A stretch of DNA of 64,000 nucleotides from Myxococcus fulvus (GCF_900111765.1 NZ_FOIB01000001.1:124001-188000), one strand, 5' to 3'. Positions 44,211 to 53,260 are shown, counted from the stretch's first letter. Numbers and translations: made by a program. Notes: generated from the sequence alone by a model not told the origin.

Positions 44211-45602
44211 CTACAGCCCGTACTCCTCGAGCAGCCGCAGCCACACCTCGCTCATCGTGGGGAACGACGGCACCGCGTGCCAGAGCGTGTCGAGCGACAC
44301 CTCCCCCGCGACCGCGATGGTCGCCGCGTGCAGCATCTCGCCCACCTCCGGGCCGGTGAAGGTCGCGCCCAGGACGACGCGCCGCTTCTCGTCCACCACC
44401 AGCTTCGCGGTGCCGCCCAGCTTCTCGCCGAGCAGCGACGTGCCCGACACCTTGCCCAGGTCGTACTGCACCGTGCGCACGGGCAGCCCCTTCTCGCGCG
44501 CCTTCGCCTCGGTGAGCCCCACGCTGGCCACCTGCGGGTGCGTGAAGATGACCTGCGGCGTGGCCTTCGTATCAGCCCACGCGCTCGCCTTCTTCCCCGC
44601 GATGACGTCACCCACCAGGCGCGCCTGGTACTTGCCCATGTGTGTCAGCAGGTTTCGCCCGTTCACGTCTCCGCAGGCATAGAGCCACCCGCCCTCCACA
44701 CCCTTCGCGCGAAGCTGGTCATCCACCTGCACCGTCTCGCCGGGCTTCAGGCCCACCGTCTCCAGCCCCAGCTCATCCGTGCGGGGCACGCGGCCCATGC
44801 CCACCAGGAGCGCGTCCGCGCGAAGCTCCTCGCCCGTCGACAGCTTCACCGTCACCTCGCCCTGGCCTCCGGGCCGGCTCACGTTCGTGACGGTGGCTCC
44901 CATCACCACCTTCACGCCGTCCTCGCGCAGCGCGTGCTCCACCTGCTCGCCCACGAAGGACTCGAAGCGGGACAGGAGCGCCTTGCCGCGCTCCACCAGC
45001 GTCACCTCCGCGCCCAGCGAGCGCCACGCCTGCGCCAGCTCCACCGCGACCACGCCGCCGCCCAACACCAACAGTCGCTGGGGCACCTGCCTGGCCGCCG
45101 TGCCCTCGCGGTTGTCCCAGGGCCGCGCCTCCTTCAGCCCCGGGATGTCCGGGATGCGAGGCCGGCTGCCGGTGGCCAGCACCACCGCGCGCTTCGCCTC
45201 CAGCTCGCGCACGCTGCCGTCCTTCGCCTCCACACGCACCTTGCGCGGGCCCGCGAGCTTGCCGTGACCTCGCACCACCTTCAGCTTCGCGCCCTCCGCC
45301 CACTTCACCTGCGAGTCGTCCTTGTAGTAGCCGACCATCGCGTCGCGGTGCTCGAGCACCGCGCTGGCCACCAGCGGACCCTTGAGGGTCTCCCGCACGC
45401 CGGGCACCTGCTTCGCCATCCACAGCGCGTCTCCAGGACGCAGGAGCGCCTTGCTCGGGATGCAGGCCCAGTACGAGCACTCACCGCCGAGCAGCTCGTG
45501 CTCCACCAGGGCCACCGACATCCCGGCCGCGGCGGCTCGCGCTCCCGCGTTCTCGCCCGTGGGCCCACCGCCAATCACCACCACATCGAAGACTTCCGCC
45601 AT
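44211..45602 (-). CDS. FAD/NAD(P)-dependent disulfide oxidoreductase (Lpd/MerA-like)
   Basis: 463 residues. FAD loop VVIGGGPTGENAG, redox-active pair Cys42 and Cys47 in GGECSYWACIPSK, a NAD-binding loop LLVLGGGVVAVELAQ, second FAD segment YACGDVNGRN, and the C-terminal His-Glu pair in HAVPSFPTMSE. The active-site loop differs from lipoamide dehydrogenase (GTCLNVGCIPSK) and is of the type in many actinobacterial and myxobacterial oxidoreductases of unknown substrate; no MerA N-terminal metal domain is present. ATG at 45602 begins the FAD fold. Confidence 0.9.
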   Translation of the reverse strand: MAEVFDVVVIGGGPTGENAGARAAAAGMSVALVEHELLGGECSYWACIPSKALLRPGDALWMAKQVPGVRETLKGPLVASAVLEHRDAMVGYYKDDSQVKWAEGAKLKVVRGHGKLAGPRKVRVEAKDGSVRELEAKRAVVLATGSRPRIPDIPGLKEARPWDNREGTAARQVPQRLLVLGGGVVAVELAQAWRSLGAEVTLVERGKALLSRFESFVGEQVEHALREDGVKVVMGATVTNVSRPGGQGEVTVKLSTGEELRADALLVGMGRVPRTDELGLETVGLKPGETVQVDDQLRAKGVEGGWLYACGDVNGRNLLTHMGKYQARLVGDVIAGKKASAWADTKATPQVIFTHPQVASVGLTEAKAREKGLPVRTVQYDLGKVSGTSLLGEKLGGTAKLVVDEKRRVVLGATFTGPEVGEMLHAATIAVAGEVSLDTLWHAVPSFPTMSEVWLRLLEEYGL

Positions 45603-46181
45603 GTGTTCGCCCTCGCGCTCCTGCTGCGTAGGCAGCAAGGTGCGGGTGGGCCAATCCCACCGAGGGCTCCTCGTCGGATGGTGGAAAGAAGCGGTGGCCA
45701 CCAGCGGACATCCGCGCGGCTTTCTCCAGAAGCCGGAGCCGTGAGCTGTCCGCCAGGAGACGACGTCCCTCCCCACGAGGAGGGCACGAAGCCTCCGAGC
45801 ACCGTTGTCAGGACGGCGTCCACTTCATCGTCCGCGTCCGCCGTGGAACGCGGGCAGGCGATGAGCGCCTCCTCGCGTGAGACGTGAACCGGTCAGGTCC
45901 GCGGCGGATGCGTCCGTGCGCGGCGGGAGGTGTGCCATGGGGACTGCACTCAACGGTGTCTCGGGTCGCTTCGCGTCGTGCGCCTCCCTCGGAGACTGAG
46001 CCCCGCTTCCTCGTCGGCCCTCGCGGCCAGGTGGGACGAAGCGGGCCGGTTCCCGGACGGGACGGCAGGGCGCGCAGCCATTGTCACCGTGCAATCCGGC
46101 GACGTGACACGGGTGTGCTCGGGAGCGTGAGCCCCGACACCCCGTCGCACGTGGCCCGGCTGGGAATCCTTTCGTCCACTC
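45603..46181. promoter_or_regulatory. 579-bp divergent region
   Basis: Between the oxidoreductase gene (minus) and the rbfA-like gene (plus). Several open frames cross it but with irregular composition and no family features. No clear promoter or RNA structure was found. Confidence 0.4.
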
Positions 46182-46571
46182 ATGTCTTCTTCCAGGAATC
46201 GTCGTTCCCGCGCGCCGCGTCGGCGCGAGGGTGCTTCATCGTCGTCCTCTGAACTCCTCTCCGCGCACCACCTGCGCGTGCAGTCCTCGCTGTCCCACGA
46301 GGTGGCGCACCTCTTCCGCTCGGAGCTGTCGGACCCTTGCTTCGAGGGACTCCAGCTCGCGTCGTTCGAGCTGACGCCGGATGGTCGCCTCATCCACATC
46401 GGCTACACCCTCACGCCCGAATCCGAAGCCAGCCCCCGCGAGGTGCAGGACGCGCTGGCCAGGACCCACGGCTACCTGCGCTCGCTGCTCGCCGAGCACC
46501 TGAACCTCAAGCGCATCCCACGGCTGCGCTTCACGTTCATCGGTGTCACGGAGCAGGGAGGTGCGCGATGA
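46182..46571 (+). CDS. RbfA-like ribosome-binding factor coupled to rtcB
   Basis: 129 residues. After a basic Arg/Ser-rich N-terminus (MSSSRNRRSRAPRRREG) the KH-like RbfA fold is recognisable: HHLRVQSSLSHEVAHLFRSE, SDPCFEGLQLASFELTPD, IHIGYTL and LKRIPRLRFTFI. RbfA proteins bind the 30S subunit and help 16S maturation. It is probably a paralogue of the housekeeping copy, because true rbfA is normally beside infB or truB. The stop overlaps the rtcB start (ATGA at 46568-46571), which ties it to RNA repair. Confidence 0.8.
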   Translation: MSSSRNRRSRAPRRREGASSSSSELLSAHHLRVQSSLSHEVAHLFRSELSDPCFEGLQLASFELTPDGRLIHIGYTLTPESEASPREVQDALARTHGYLRSLLAEHLNLKRIPRLRFTFIGVTEQGGAR

Positions 46572-47725
46572 GCCCGCGCGTCCTCCCCGCCGAGCCCGGG
46601 TGCGTGCCCATCCTCGCCTGGACACGCCGGCTGCCACCGGGCGCCGAGGCGCAGCTGCGCCTCATCGCCTCCCAGCCCTATGTCGTCGAGCACGTGGCCG
46701 CGATGCCGGACCTCCACGTGGCCCGGCGCATCGCGGTGGGCTCCGTGTTCGCCACCGGGCATCACATCGTGCCCGGCGCGCTCGGGGGCGATTTGGGCTG
46801 CGGCGTGCGCGCGTACCGCTTCGCGTATCCCGCCGCGCTGCTCGGTCGAGACCTGCTGGAGTCGTTGCTCGCGCGTCTGTCCCGGGTCATCCCGGTGGGA
46901 GACGCCACGCATCGGGGCAAGGGGCTCGCGCTGCCCGTCGAGCTGGTGTCACCCCCGCTCTCCACCCAGCGGCTGTGCCGCGAGTGGGAGCGACTGGCGC
47001 CCCGGCACCTGGGCACGCTCGGCGGAGGCAACCACTTCGTCGAGCTGGACCGGGACGCGGGCGGAGACCTCTGGCTGCTCCTGCACTCCGGCTCCCGGGG
47101 CGTGGGCGCCACCATCGCGGACCACCACCTCCGCGTCGCCACGGCGCTCGGGGAGGGCACGCTGCCGGGCCTGAGCCTGCACACCCCCGAGGGCGCCGCG
47201 TGCCTCGCGGACACCCAGCTGGCCTGCCGCTTCGCCCGGGTCAACCGCGACGTGCTCGCGGCCCGCGCGCTGGAGGTGCTGTCCGACGTGCTCGGCCTCA
47301 CCCCCGACGCCGACGCCACCGTGGACGTCCACCACAACCACGTGGCCCCGGAGGAGCACTTCGGCCGCACGCTCTGGGTCCACCGCAAGGGCGCGGTGGG
47401 CCTGGAGGCCGGACAGCGCGGCCTCATCCCCGGCTCCATGGGCACCGCCTCCTATGTGGTGAAGGGCCTGGGCGAGCCCCGCTCGTTCCGTTCCTGCTCC
47501 CACGGCGCCGGACGTGTCCTCTCCCGGACGGAGGCGAGGGCCCGCATCCGTCCCGCCGCCCTGGAGCACGCCCTTCGCCGCGTGGTGCATGACGCCGGGA
47601 AGGCCGACTCCCTGGTGGAGGAGGCCCCCGCCGCCTACCGGGACATCGCCGAGGTGCTCCAGGACGAGGTCGACCTCGTCACCCCGGTGCGCCGGCTGAC
47701 GCCCATCGCCGTCCTCAAGGGCTGA
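46568..47725 (+). CDS. rtcB: RtcB-family RNA ligase
   Basis: 385 residues. Seen blocks of the RtcB active site: GDLGCGVRAY, THRGKG, GTLGGGNHFVEL, LLHSGSRGVG, VHHNHVAPEE, HRKGAVG, PGSMGTASYVVKG and SCSHGAGR, which carry the Mn and GTP ligands including the His that is guanylylated. RtcB joins 2',3'-cyclic phosphate or 3'-phosphate and 5'-OH RNA ends. No archease or RtcA gene is nearby; the partner is an RbfA-like protein, suggesting action on rRNA or stalled ribosomes. A terminator and tRNA-Gln follow. Confidence 0.92.
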   Translation: MSPRVLPAEPGCVPILAWTRRLPPGAEAQLRLIASQPYVVEHVAAMPDLHVARRIAVGSVFATGHHIVPGALGGDLGCGVRAYRFAYPAALLGRDLLESLLARLSRVIPVGDATHRGKGLALPVELVSPPLSTQRLCREWERLAPRHLGTLGGGNHFVELDRDAGGDLWLLLHSGSRGVGATIADHHLRVATALGEGTLPGLSLHTPEGAACLADTQLACRFARVNRDVLAARALEVLSDVLGLTPDADATVDVHHNHVAPEEHFGRTLWVHRKGAVGLEAGQRGLIPGSMGTASYVVKGLGEPRSFRSCSHGAGRVLSRTEARARIRPAALEHALRRVVHDAGKADSLVEEAPAAYRDIAEVLQDEVDLVTPVRRLTPIAVLKG

Positions 47726-47741
47726 AACACCCCGGAACGGG

Positions 47742-47766
47742 GCCCGGCGGCACGTTGGCGCCGGGC
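47742..47766 (+). terminator. Candidate terminator after rtcB
   Basis: GCCCGGCG (47742-47749) and CGCCGGGC (47759-47766) form an eight-base-pair stem with a nine-base loop, 16 bp after the rtcB stop; no long T-run (TTCC). Confidence 0.5.
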
Positions 47767-47877
47767 TTCCGCCGATACACCCGGAGCGATGTATTCACTC
47801 CAGGTGGAATTCGGCGCCCGGGGACGGCTCTTTCCGGGGTTGATCCACCTTGGCGTCGAACCTGACGTCAGAGTGGG

Positions 47878-47906
47878 TTCCCGAGGCCGTCCAGATGCCG
47901 TAGAAT
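47878..47906 (+). promoter_or_regulatory. Putative tRNA-Gln promoter
   Basis: A good -10 box TAGAAT at 47901-47906 stands 31 bases before the tRNA. The matching -35 position (47878-47883, TTCCCG) is weak. Confidence 0.45.
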
Positions 47907-47936
47907 CGGCCGCCAGAAGTACACGTGCGAACCTGC

Positions 47937-48007
47937 TGGGGCGTCGTCTAATGGCAGGACATCAGACTTTGACTCTGAGTATCAAGGTTCGAATCCTTGC
48001 GCCCCAG
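47937..48007 (+). tRNA. tRNA-Gln, anticodon TTG
   Basis: Cloverleaf fits: acceptor TGGGGCG paired with CGCCCCA, discriminator G, D-arm in GTCTAATGGCAGGAC, anticodon stem TCAGA/TCTGA around loop CTTTGAC with anticodon TTG (reads CAA, and CAG by wobble), T-arm CAAGG-TTCGAAT-CCTTG. The acceptor start U1-A72 is typical of tRNA-Gln. The encoded 3' end continues TCA rather than CCA, so CCA must be added after processing. Confidence 0.96.
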
Positions 48008-48073
48008 TCAATCCGCTCCGGGGGGACGCGGTAGCCAGCGCGTCCGTCCGCGTGCATGAAGGACGGTGGCCCG

Positions 48074-48601
48074 ATGCCGCAGAAGACACTCCTGCTGGTC
48101 TCCGTGGGAAGCCAGACGGCTTCCCTGTTGAAAGACCTCCAGGACCCGTTGGCGACCCAGATGGGGACCGCCTCGGTGGTGTCGAAGGTCGTCCTCACCA
48201 CGCCCGCCTACGCCTTCAACAAGGACCGGTCGCAGTACCACTGCAACGCCATCATGAAGCGGCTCACGCCGATGATGGAGCCGGGGCAGCAACTGGTGCT
48301 GGGGGTGACGGACGTGGACCTCTTCGTGCCGGACTCGCCGTTCGTCTTCGGTGAGGCGGACCGGGAGTCGCGCACGGCGGTAGTGAGCGTGTTCCGGCTG
48401 CGCCAGGGCGCGGACGGGGAGCACCTGCGCCGGCGCATCCAGGTGGAGGCCATCCACCAGGCCGGTCACCTGCTCGGGCTGTCCTACTGTGAGGACCCCC
48501 GGTGCGTGATGTTCTTCGCGCAGACGCCGCAGGACTGCGACCGCAAGCAGCTGTCGCTCTGCAACCAGTGTCGCAACGAACTCAACAAGCTCAACCGGTG
48601 A
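48074..48601 (+). CDS. Archaemetzincin-family protein with altered zinc-protease motif
   Basis: 175 residues. Family blocks are clear: VLGVTDVDLFVPDSPFVFGE, AVVSVFRLR and a C-terminal Cys cluster. The family consensus HExxHxxGxxHCx4CxM...CxxC reads here HQAGHLLGLSYCEDPRCVM...CNQC: the catalytic Glu is Gln and the third zinc His is Tyr, both single-base changes, while all four structural Cys of the zinc knuckle remain. It therefore probably lacks protease activity yet keeps its fold. ATG at 48074 follows GAAGGACGGTGG; an in-frame ATG at 48056 has no site. It lies 67 bp after the tRNA. Confidence 0.88.
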   Translation: MPQKTLLLVSVGSQTASLLKDLQDPLATQMGTASVVSKVVLTTPAYAFNKDRSQYHCNAIMKRLTPMMEPGQQLVLGVTDVDLFVPDSPFVFGEADRESRTAVVSVFRLRQGADGEHLRRRIQVEAIHQAGHLLGLSYCEDPRCVMFFAQTPQDCDRKQLSLCNQCRNELNKLNR

Positions 48602-48721
48602 GCGCGCGGCGCCCTCGCCCGCCTGCCCGTGAATGCCGTCGGATGCGTTGACGTCCGACCCCGTGCGCCCTGTAGTGCGGGGCTGCGGGACCGGGCCGGC
48701 TTACGTGGAGCGACGACTGTG

Positions 48722-49699
48722 ATGACGGGCATGCGGGTTTTCGTCGGTGGCGTGTTGGCGGTGGGGCTGTTGGGTGGGTGCGAGGCGCTCGACGACGCGG
48801 GTGGTGGTGGTGGCATCGGCGACGTGGACTTCCGCCGGGGCTTCGCCTTCGTTCGGGAGGACGACCGCAACGTCTACGTGGTGGATGACGCGGGGGACCC
48901 CAACAGTCCGCAGCGGCTGACGAGCGCGGGCGGGGCGTACTGGCCCTCGGTGTCGCGGGATGGCCGCAGCGTCGTCTTCGTGACGCGCGCCACCAACGGC
49001 GCCACCGCCCTGCAGACGGTGCCCACCACGGGCGGCACGGTGGCCACGCTGTTCGGCGCCAATGACCCGGCGTGCGCGCGCGGCTGCTCCAACTTCCGCA
49101 CGCCCACCTTCAGCCCGGACGGCCGCAGCGTCGTCTTCGTCTTCTCCCCGGGCAACAGCTCGCAGACGTCGCTGGGCCGGGTGAACACCGATGGCAGCGG
49201 CTTCCAGGAGCTCACCCCCAACACCACCATCGCCTACGGGGCGCCGTCGTTCGTGCCCAACGGGAGCGCGCTGGTGGCGCCCGCGGGCAGCGGCCTGCAG
49301 CAGCTCAACCAGGTGGCGTACGTGCCGCTGACGGGCGGCTCCATCATCTACACCTCGTCCCTGGGAGACGTCGTCGCGGTGGCCAACCGCGTCGTGGTGT
49401 CGCCGGACGGCACGCAGGTGGCGTTCGATGGACGCGGAGGCTCGGGCAGCGTGCGCACCTACGTGACGTCGCTGTCGAACGGGCGGCTGGGCGCGCCCCG
49501 GCGCGTGACGAGCTACGGCGGCGCGAGCGCCCAGGAGACGTGGCCCATGTGGACGGGCGCCAGCCAGGTGGGCTTCCTCTTCGCCGACTCGGCGGGCAGC
49601 GACCCGGGCATCTACCGCGCCACGGTGGCCGCCGCGCCCTCCAACTCCGTCACGCTCGCGGTGCCCAGCGCCGCCGAGCCCTCGTACGGCCCCCTGTAG
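48722..49699 (+). CDS. TolB-like beta-propeller lipoprotein
   Basis: 325 residues. Signal peptide with lipobox LLGGC (Cys20 or nearby), a short Gly-rich spacer, then repeated propeller blades of the WD40-like/TolB type: YWPSVSRDGRSVVFVT, RTPTFSPDGRSVVFVF and RVVVSPDGTQVAFDG. Such lipoproteins are often protein-binding; the partner is unknown. Start at 48722 or 48731. Confidence 0.85.
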   Translation: MTGMRVFVGGVLAVGLLGGCEALDDAGGGGGIGDVDFRRGFAFVREDDRNVYVVDDAGDPNSPQRLTSAGGAYWPSVSRDGRSVVFVTRATNGATALQTVPTTGGTVATLFGANDPACARGCSNFRTPTFSPDGRSVVFVFSPGNSSQTSLGRVNTDGSGFQELTPNTTIAYGAPSFVPNGSALVAPAGSGLQQLNQVAYVPLTGGSIIYTSSLGDVVAVANRVVVSPDGTQVAFDGRGGSGSVRTYVTSLSNGRLGAPRRVTSYGGASAQETWPMWTGASQVGFLFADSAGSDPGIYRATVAAAPSNSVTLAVPSAAEPSYGPL

Positions 49700-49762
49700 T
49701 CCCGGGGCGGGTGGCATCCACGCCCCCAAAGGCGCGATGCTCGCGAGCACGGAGGCTTCCAG

Positions 49763-50221
49763 ATGTCCCTCTTCGACGCCGTGCTCGCCAACGACAGCAA
49801 GTCCCTGAGCGCCCAGCTCGCCGCGGGCGCCGACCCCAACCCCTTCGATGACGAGGGGCTCACGCCGCTGATGGTGGCGGCGCGCGAGGGCCACTCCGAT
49901 TTGGTGGCGCTGCTGCTGGAGGCGGGCGGCGACCCCATCCTCACCAACGCCCTGGGCGAGACGGCCCTCGTGCTGGCCGCCACCTACGGCAACTCGGAGA
50001 GTGTCCGCCTGCTGTGGGACTCCGGCTCCCAGGCCGACCAGGACATGGCCCGCGCGCACATGGCCACCGGGCGGACGGGCACCTTGGCGCCCACCCAACC
50101 CGAGGGGTTTCGTCACAAGCTCGCGTCGGCCAGTGCGTACGTGGCCGGCAAGCTGGGCGATGACGGCCCCGCCGCGCGGCTGGAGCGGGCGCTGCGTTCG
50201 CAAAAGCAACGCAAGCCCTAG
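49763..50221 (+). CDS. Ankyrin-repeat protein
   Basis: 152 residues with about three ankyrin repeats in the first 90 (LFDAVLANDSKSLSAQLAAG, TPLMVAAREGHSDLVALLLE, TALVLAATYGNSESVRLLWD). The rest is helical and basic. No signal peptide, so cytoplasmic protein-protein interaction is likely. GGAGG precedes the ATG. Confidence 0.9.
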   Translation: MSLFDAVLANDSKSLSAQLAAGADPNPFDDEGLTPLMVAAREGHSDLVALLLEAGGDPILTNALGETALVLAATYGNSESVRLLWDSGSQADQDMARAHMATGRTGTLAPTQPEGFRHKLASASAYVAGKLGDDGPAARLERALRSQKQRKP

Positions 50222-50365
50222 CACGCGTCGGCGCGGCGACAGTCGCGCCGTTCACCACCGGCCACGCGCGTGTGGAGGCTGTCACCGACTCCTCCCGCGG
50301 GACATACGGTGGTCTGGAAGTGTGAAGCGAGACCCCGCGCGTCGGGTCCTCTATGGAGCGGCCAC

Positions 50366-50920
50366 ATGGAGACCCCTGAACCCAAGCTCGTCCAGGGCGG
50401 GACGGTCCACGGACTGTTCCAGATTGCGCTGAAGGACCGCCTCTCCGCCGCCGGCTGGGAGGCGCTGCGCGAGGCGGGCCTGGACCTGTCCAAGCCCCTG
50501 CTGCCCACCTATCCGCTGTCGCAGTGGCTGCGCTGGCAGCGCATCGTGCTCGCGGATGTGTGGCCGGACCTCCCGGAGGACGAGGCGTGGCGCCAGCTGG
50601 GCCACACGGTGATGCAGGGGCTGTTGGGCACGGTGTTGGGGAGGATGCTCGGCGTGGGGGTGCGCGCGCTGGGACCCCAGTTCGTGCTGTTCCAGCTCAA
50701 CCGCGGCTTTCGCGGCGCGGACAACTACGTGACGACCCAGGTGAAGGCGAGCGCACCGGGCCGCGTGGAGCTGTGGCTCAGCGACATCAACGAGCGGCCC
50801 ACCTACTACGTGGGCGTGCTGGAGTCGGTGCTCACGCTCTCCGGCGCGCGAATGCCCCGCGTCGCCATCCTCCGCCGCGAGGGCCCCTCCTGCACGTACC
50901 TCCTGGAGTGGGAGCCCTGA
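50366..50920 (+). CDS. TIGR02265/DUF2378 family protein, second copy
   Basis: 184 residues, a second member of the Myxococcales-specific family, sharing with the copy at 16634 the general length and an overall helical pattern. Blocks include VHGLFQIALKDRLS, YPLSQWLRWQRIV and a C-terminal beta-rich part ending TYLLEWEP. Function unknown. ATG at 50366 is preceded by GGAGCGGCC. Confidence 0.72.
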   Translation: METPEPKLVQGGTVHGLFQIALKDRLSAAGWEALREAGLDLSKPLLPTYPLSQWLRWQRIVLADVWPDLPEDEAWRQLGHTVMQGLLGTVLGRMLGVGVRALGPQFVLFQLNRGFRGADNYVTTQVKASAPGRVELWLSDINERPTYYVGVLESVLTLSGARMPRVAILRREGPSCTYLLEWEP

Positions 50921-50949
50921 GCCGTCCGCCGGACGCATGAAACGACGAA

Positions 50950-50982
50950 GGCCCGGGGCTCCTTGAAGGAAGCCTCCGGGCC
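50950..50982. terminator. Bidirectional terminator between convergent genes
   Basis: GGCCCGGGGCTCCTT and AAGGAAGCCTCCGGGCC form a stem of about 14 pairs with small mismatch around a short loop, midway between the DUF2378 stop (50920) and the convergent Fe-S oxidoreductase stop (51008). Confidence 0.7.
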
Positions 50983-51007
50983 CTCGCTCGAAGCGATTGC
51001 GGCGGTG

Positions 51008-53218
51008 CTACTCCGGCTTGGCGCTCAGCGTGGCACCAGGGGTGACACCGCCGGCCGGGCCACCGCGCGTCTCCATCGCGTCGGCGACCAGCTCGGTGAT
51101 GTCCTTGACCTTGATGTTCTCCTCGCGGCCGGTGTCGTTGACCGCGTCGCCGAGCATGGTGGAGCAGAAGGGACACGCGACGGCGACGATGCCCGTGCCG
51201 CCCTTCTCCTTGTAGTCACCCACCTGGCCGGGCTTCTTCTTGTCCGCGGCATCCGGGAACGGCGTCGTGGGGTCCTCGGCGTGCTTGAGCGTCAGCGCCA
51301 CCTCGTTCAACCGGTTGTGGTTGATGCGCGTGCCGATGTGCTCCTCCATCCACATGCGGCCGCCACCGGCGCCGCAGCAGAAGCCCTCGCGCTTGCTGCG
51401 CTGCATCTCCACCACTTCCAGCCCGGGGATGGCCTTGAGCACTTCGCGGGGCGCGTCGTACACGCCGTTGTGCCGGCCCAGGTAGCAGGGGTCGTGGTAG
51501 GTGAGCTTCGTGTTCATCACCGCGGAGAGCTTGATGCGCTTGTCGCGCAACAGCTCGTTGATGAGCTCCGTGTGGTTGATGACGCGGTACTCGCCGCCGA
51601 ACTCCGGGTACTCGTTCTTGATGGTGTTGAAGCAGTGCGGGCACTGGGTGATGACCGCCTTGACGCCCATCGAGTTCCACGACTCGACGTTCGTCTTCGC
51701 CATCGTCTGGTACAGGTACTCGTTGCCCATGCGGCGCGCGGAGTCGCCGTTGCACATCTCCTGCTTGGACAGCGTGGCGAAGCTCACGCCCGCCTCCCGC
51801 ATGATCTTCACCAGCGAGCGGCTGACCTTCTTCTGCTTGTCGTCGTAGCTGCCCGCGCAGCCCACGAAGAACAGGTACTCGTACGGGCCGCCGTCGTCAC
51901 CCCACGTGGGCAGCGCCAAATCTTCCGCCCACTCGTCGCGACGGTCCTGGCCCAGGCCCCAGGGGTTGCCCTGGCGCTCGATGCCCTCGAACACGCGCTG
52001 GATTTCGGGCGGGAAGTCCGCCTTCACCTGCACCTGGTAGCGGCGCATGTCGATGAGGCGCGGCACGTTCTCGATGAAGACCGGACACGCCTGCTCGCAC
52101 CAACCGCAGCTGGTACAGGCCCACACGGTCTCCGACTTGAGCGCGCTGCCGACGATCTCCGGCAGGGCCTCCTTCACGTGGTTGGGGCCGTAGCCCTCCT
52201 CCACCCACTGCTCGTTGTCCCAGAGCCAGTGCTTCAGGTCCTGGTTGACGGCCTTGTGCGTGAGCGGCTTGCCCGTGATGTACGTGGGGCAGTGCGTCTG
52301 GCAGCGGCCGCACTCGGTGCAGGAGTACAGGTCCAGGCCCTGCTTCCACGTCAGGTCCTTCACCGTCGCCGCGCCGAACTCCTCCTTCTCCAGGTTCGGC
52401 GTGGACAGCTTGCCGGTGGAGTGCGTGCGCTGGAAGAAGACGTTGGGCAGGCCGGTGATGATGTGGAAGTGCTTGCCGATGGGCAGGAAGTTCAGGAACG
52501 CCAGGACGATGACCAGGTGGATCCAGAACCCCGCCGTGCCCAGCACGTGCGCCGCGGTGGCGCCCAGGGGCATCATCGCCAGGCCCGTCAGGCTGGTGAA
52601 CGGCTCCCACCACACCAGCGCGGCCGGGGACGCGGGCACCTGCGTGGCGCCCACCGCCACCTGCGCCGCGGCGTTCGCGGCCACCATGTGGCTGCCGCCG
52701 AACATGAACTCGGACACCATCAGCCCGGAGATGAAGCCCAGGATGAGGTACGCCTCCCAGGACTGGGACATGCGGTCCGGCTTCACCTTCCAGCGCGTCC
52801 ACACGTAGTAGCCGCAGCCCACCAGCGCGAGCGCCGCCACCACGTCCTTCACCAGCAGGTAGACGCGGTAGAGCATCCCCACCCCGGCGTTCTCCAGCCA
52901 GAACGGGTGGTTCAAGTCGGTGAAGAGCTCCAGCGCGCCCGTGGAGAAGCCCATCGCGAACATCATGATGGTGCGCACCTGCAGCACCATGAACGCCGCG
53001 TAGATGAGCACGTGCATCAACCCGGGCGTGAACTCCTCCGGGTCCACCATGCGCTTCTGCCCGAGCCCGAAGAGCACGAGCCGCTTGATGCGCAGCGGGA
53101 TGTTGTCGAGCCGCCCCTCCTTCTTCATCGCGAGCAGCACGCCCACGCGACCGGACATGGTCATCACGAAGATGGGGATGGCAATGGCGAGCAAAAGGCC
53201 GGTGATGATGGGGCTCAT
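51008..53218 (-). CDS. Membrane-bound Fe-S oxidoreductase (heterodisulfide-reductase-like)
   Basis: 736 residues. An N-terminal NarI/cytochrome-b-like membrane domain of about six helices (1-260) is fused to two [4Fe-4S] binding motifs, CTECGRCQTHCP (near 296) and CTSCGWCEQACP (near 365), and then two CCG cysteine-rich domains (CPHCFNTIKNEYPEFG and CYLGRHNG with EGFCCGAGGGRMWME). This is the architecture of EtfD-type/DUF224 quinone-linked oxidoreductases that pass electrons from flavoproteins to the membrane quinone pool during fatty-acid or amino-acid oxidation. No etfAB genes are nearby, so the donor is open. ATG at 53218; single gene, with a 5' hairpin upstream. Confidence 0.88.
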   Translation of the reverse strand: MSPIITGLLLAIAIPIFVMTMSGRVGVLLAMKKEGRLDNIPLRIKRLVLFGLGQKRMVDPEEFTPGLMHVLIYAAFMVLQVRTIMMFAMGFSTGALELFTDLNHPFWLENAGVGMLYRVYLLVKDVVAALALVGCGYYVWTRWKVKPDRMSQSWEAYLILGFISGLMVSEFMFGGSHMVAANAAAQVAVGATQVPASPAALVWWEPFTSLTGLAMMPLGATAAHVLGTAGFWIHLVIVLAFLNFLPIGKHFHIITGLPNVFFQRTHSTGKLSTPNLEKEEFGAATVKDLTWKQGLDLYSCTECGRCQTHCPTYITGKPLTHKAVNQDLKHWLWDNEQWVEEGYGPNHVKEALPEIVGSALKSETVWACTSCGWCEQACPVFIENVPRLIDMRRYQVQVKADFPPEIQRVFEGIERQGNPWGLGQDRRDEWAEDLALPTWGDDGGPYEYLFFVGCAGSYDDKQKKVSRSLVKIMREAGVSFATLSKQEMCNGDSARRMGNEYLYQTMAKTNVESWNSMGVKAVITQCPHCFNTIKNEYPEFGGEYRVINHTELINELLRDKRIKLSAVMNTKLTYHDPCYLGRHNGVYDAPREVLKAIPGLEVVEMQRSKREGFCCGAGGGRMWMEEHIGTRINHNRLNEVALTLKHAEDPTTPFPDAADKKKPGQVGDYKEKGGTGIVAVACPFCSTMLGDAVNDTGREENIKVKDITELVADAMETRGGPAGGVTPGATLSAKPE

Positions 53219-53260
53219 TGGGACTCGGGGGACCTCTCAGGGGATGTTGCGGTAGGCCCG

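Noticed and set aside
45825-46094. 89-codon minus-strand frame in the 579-bp divergent region
   Set aside because: Low-complexity Arg/Pro/Ala translation, no ribosome binding site and no family features.
47789-48034. 81-codon plus-strand frame running into the tRNA gene
   Set aside because: It reads through tRNA-Gln and lacks a ribosome binding site.
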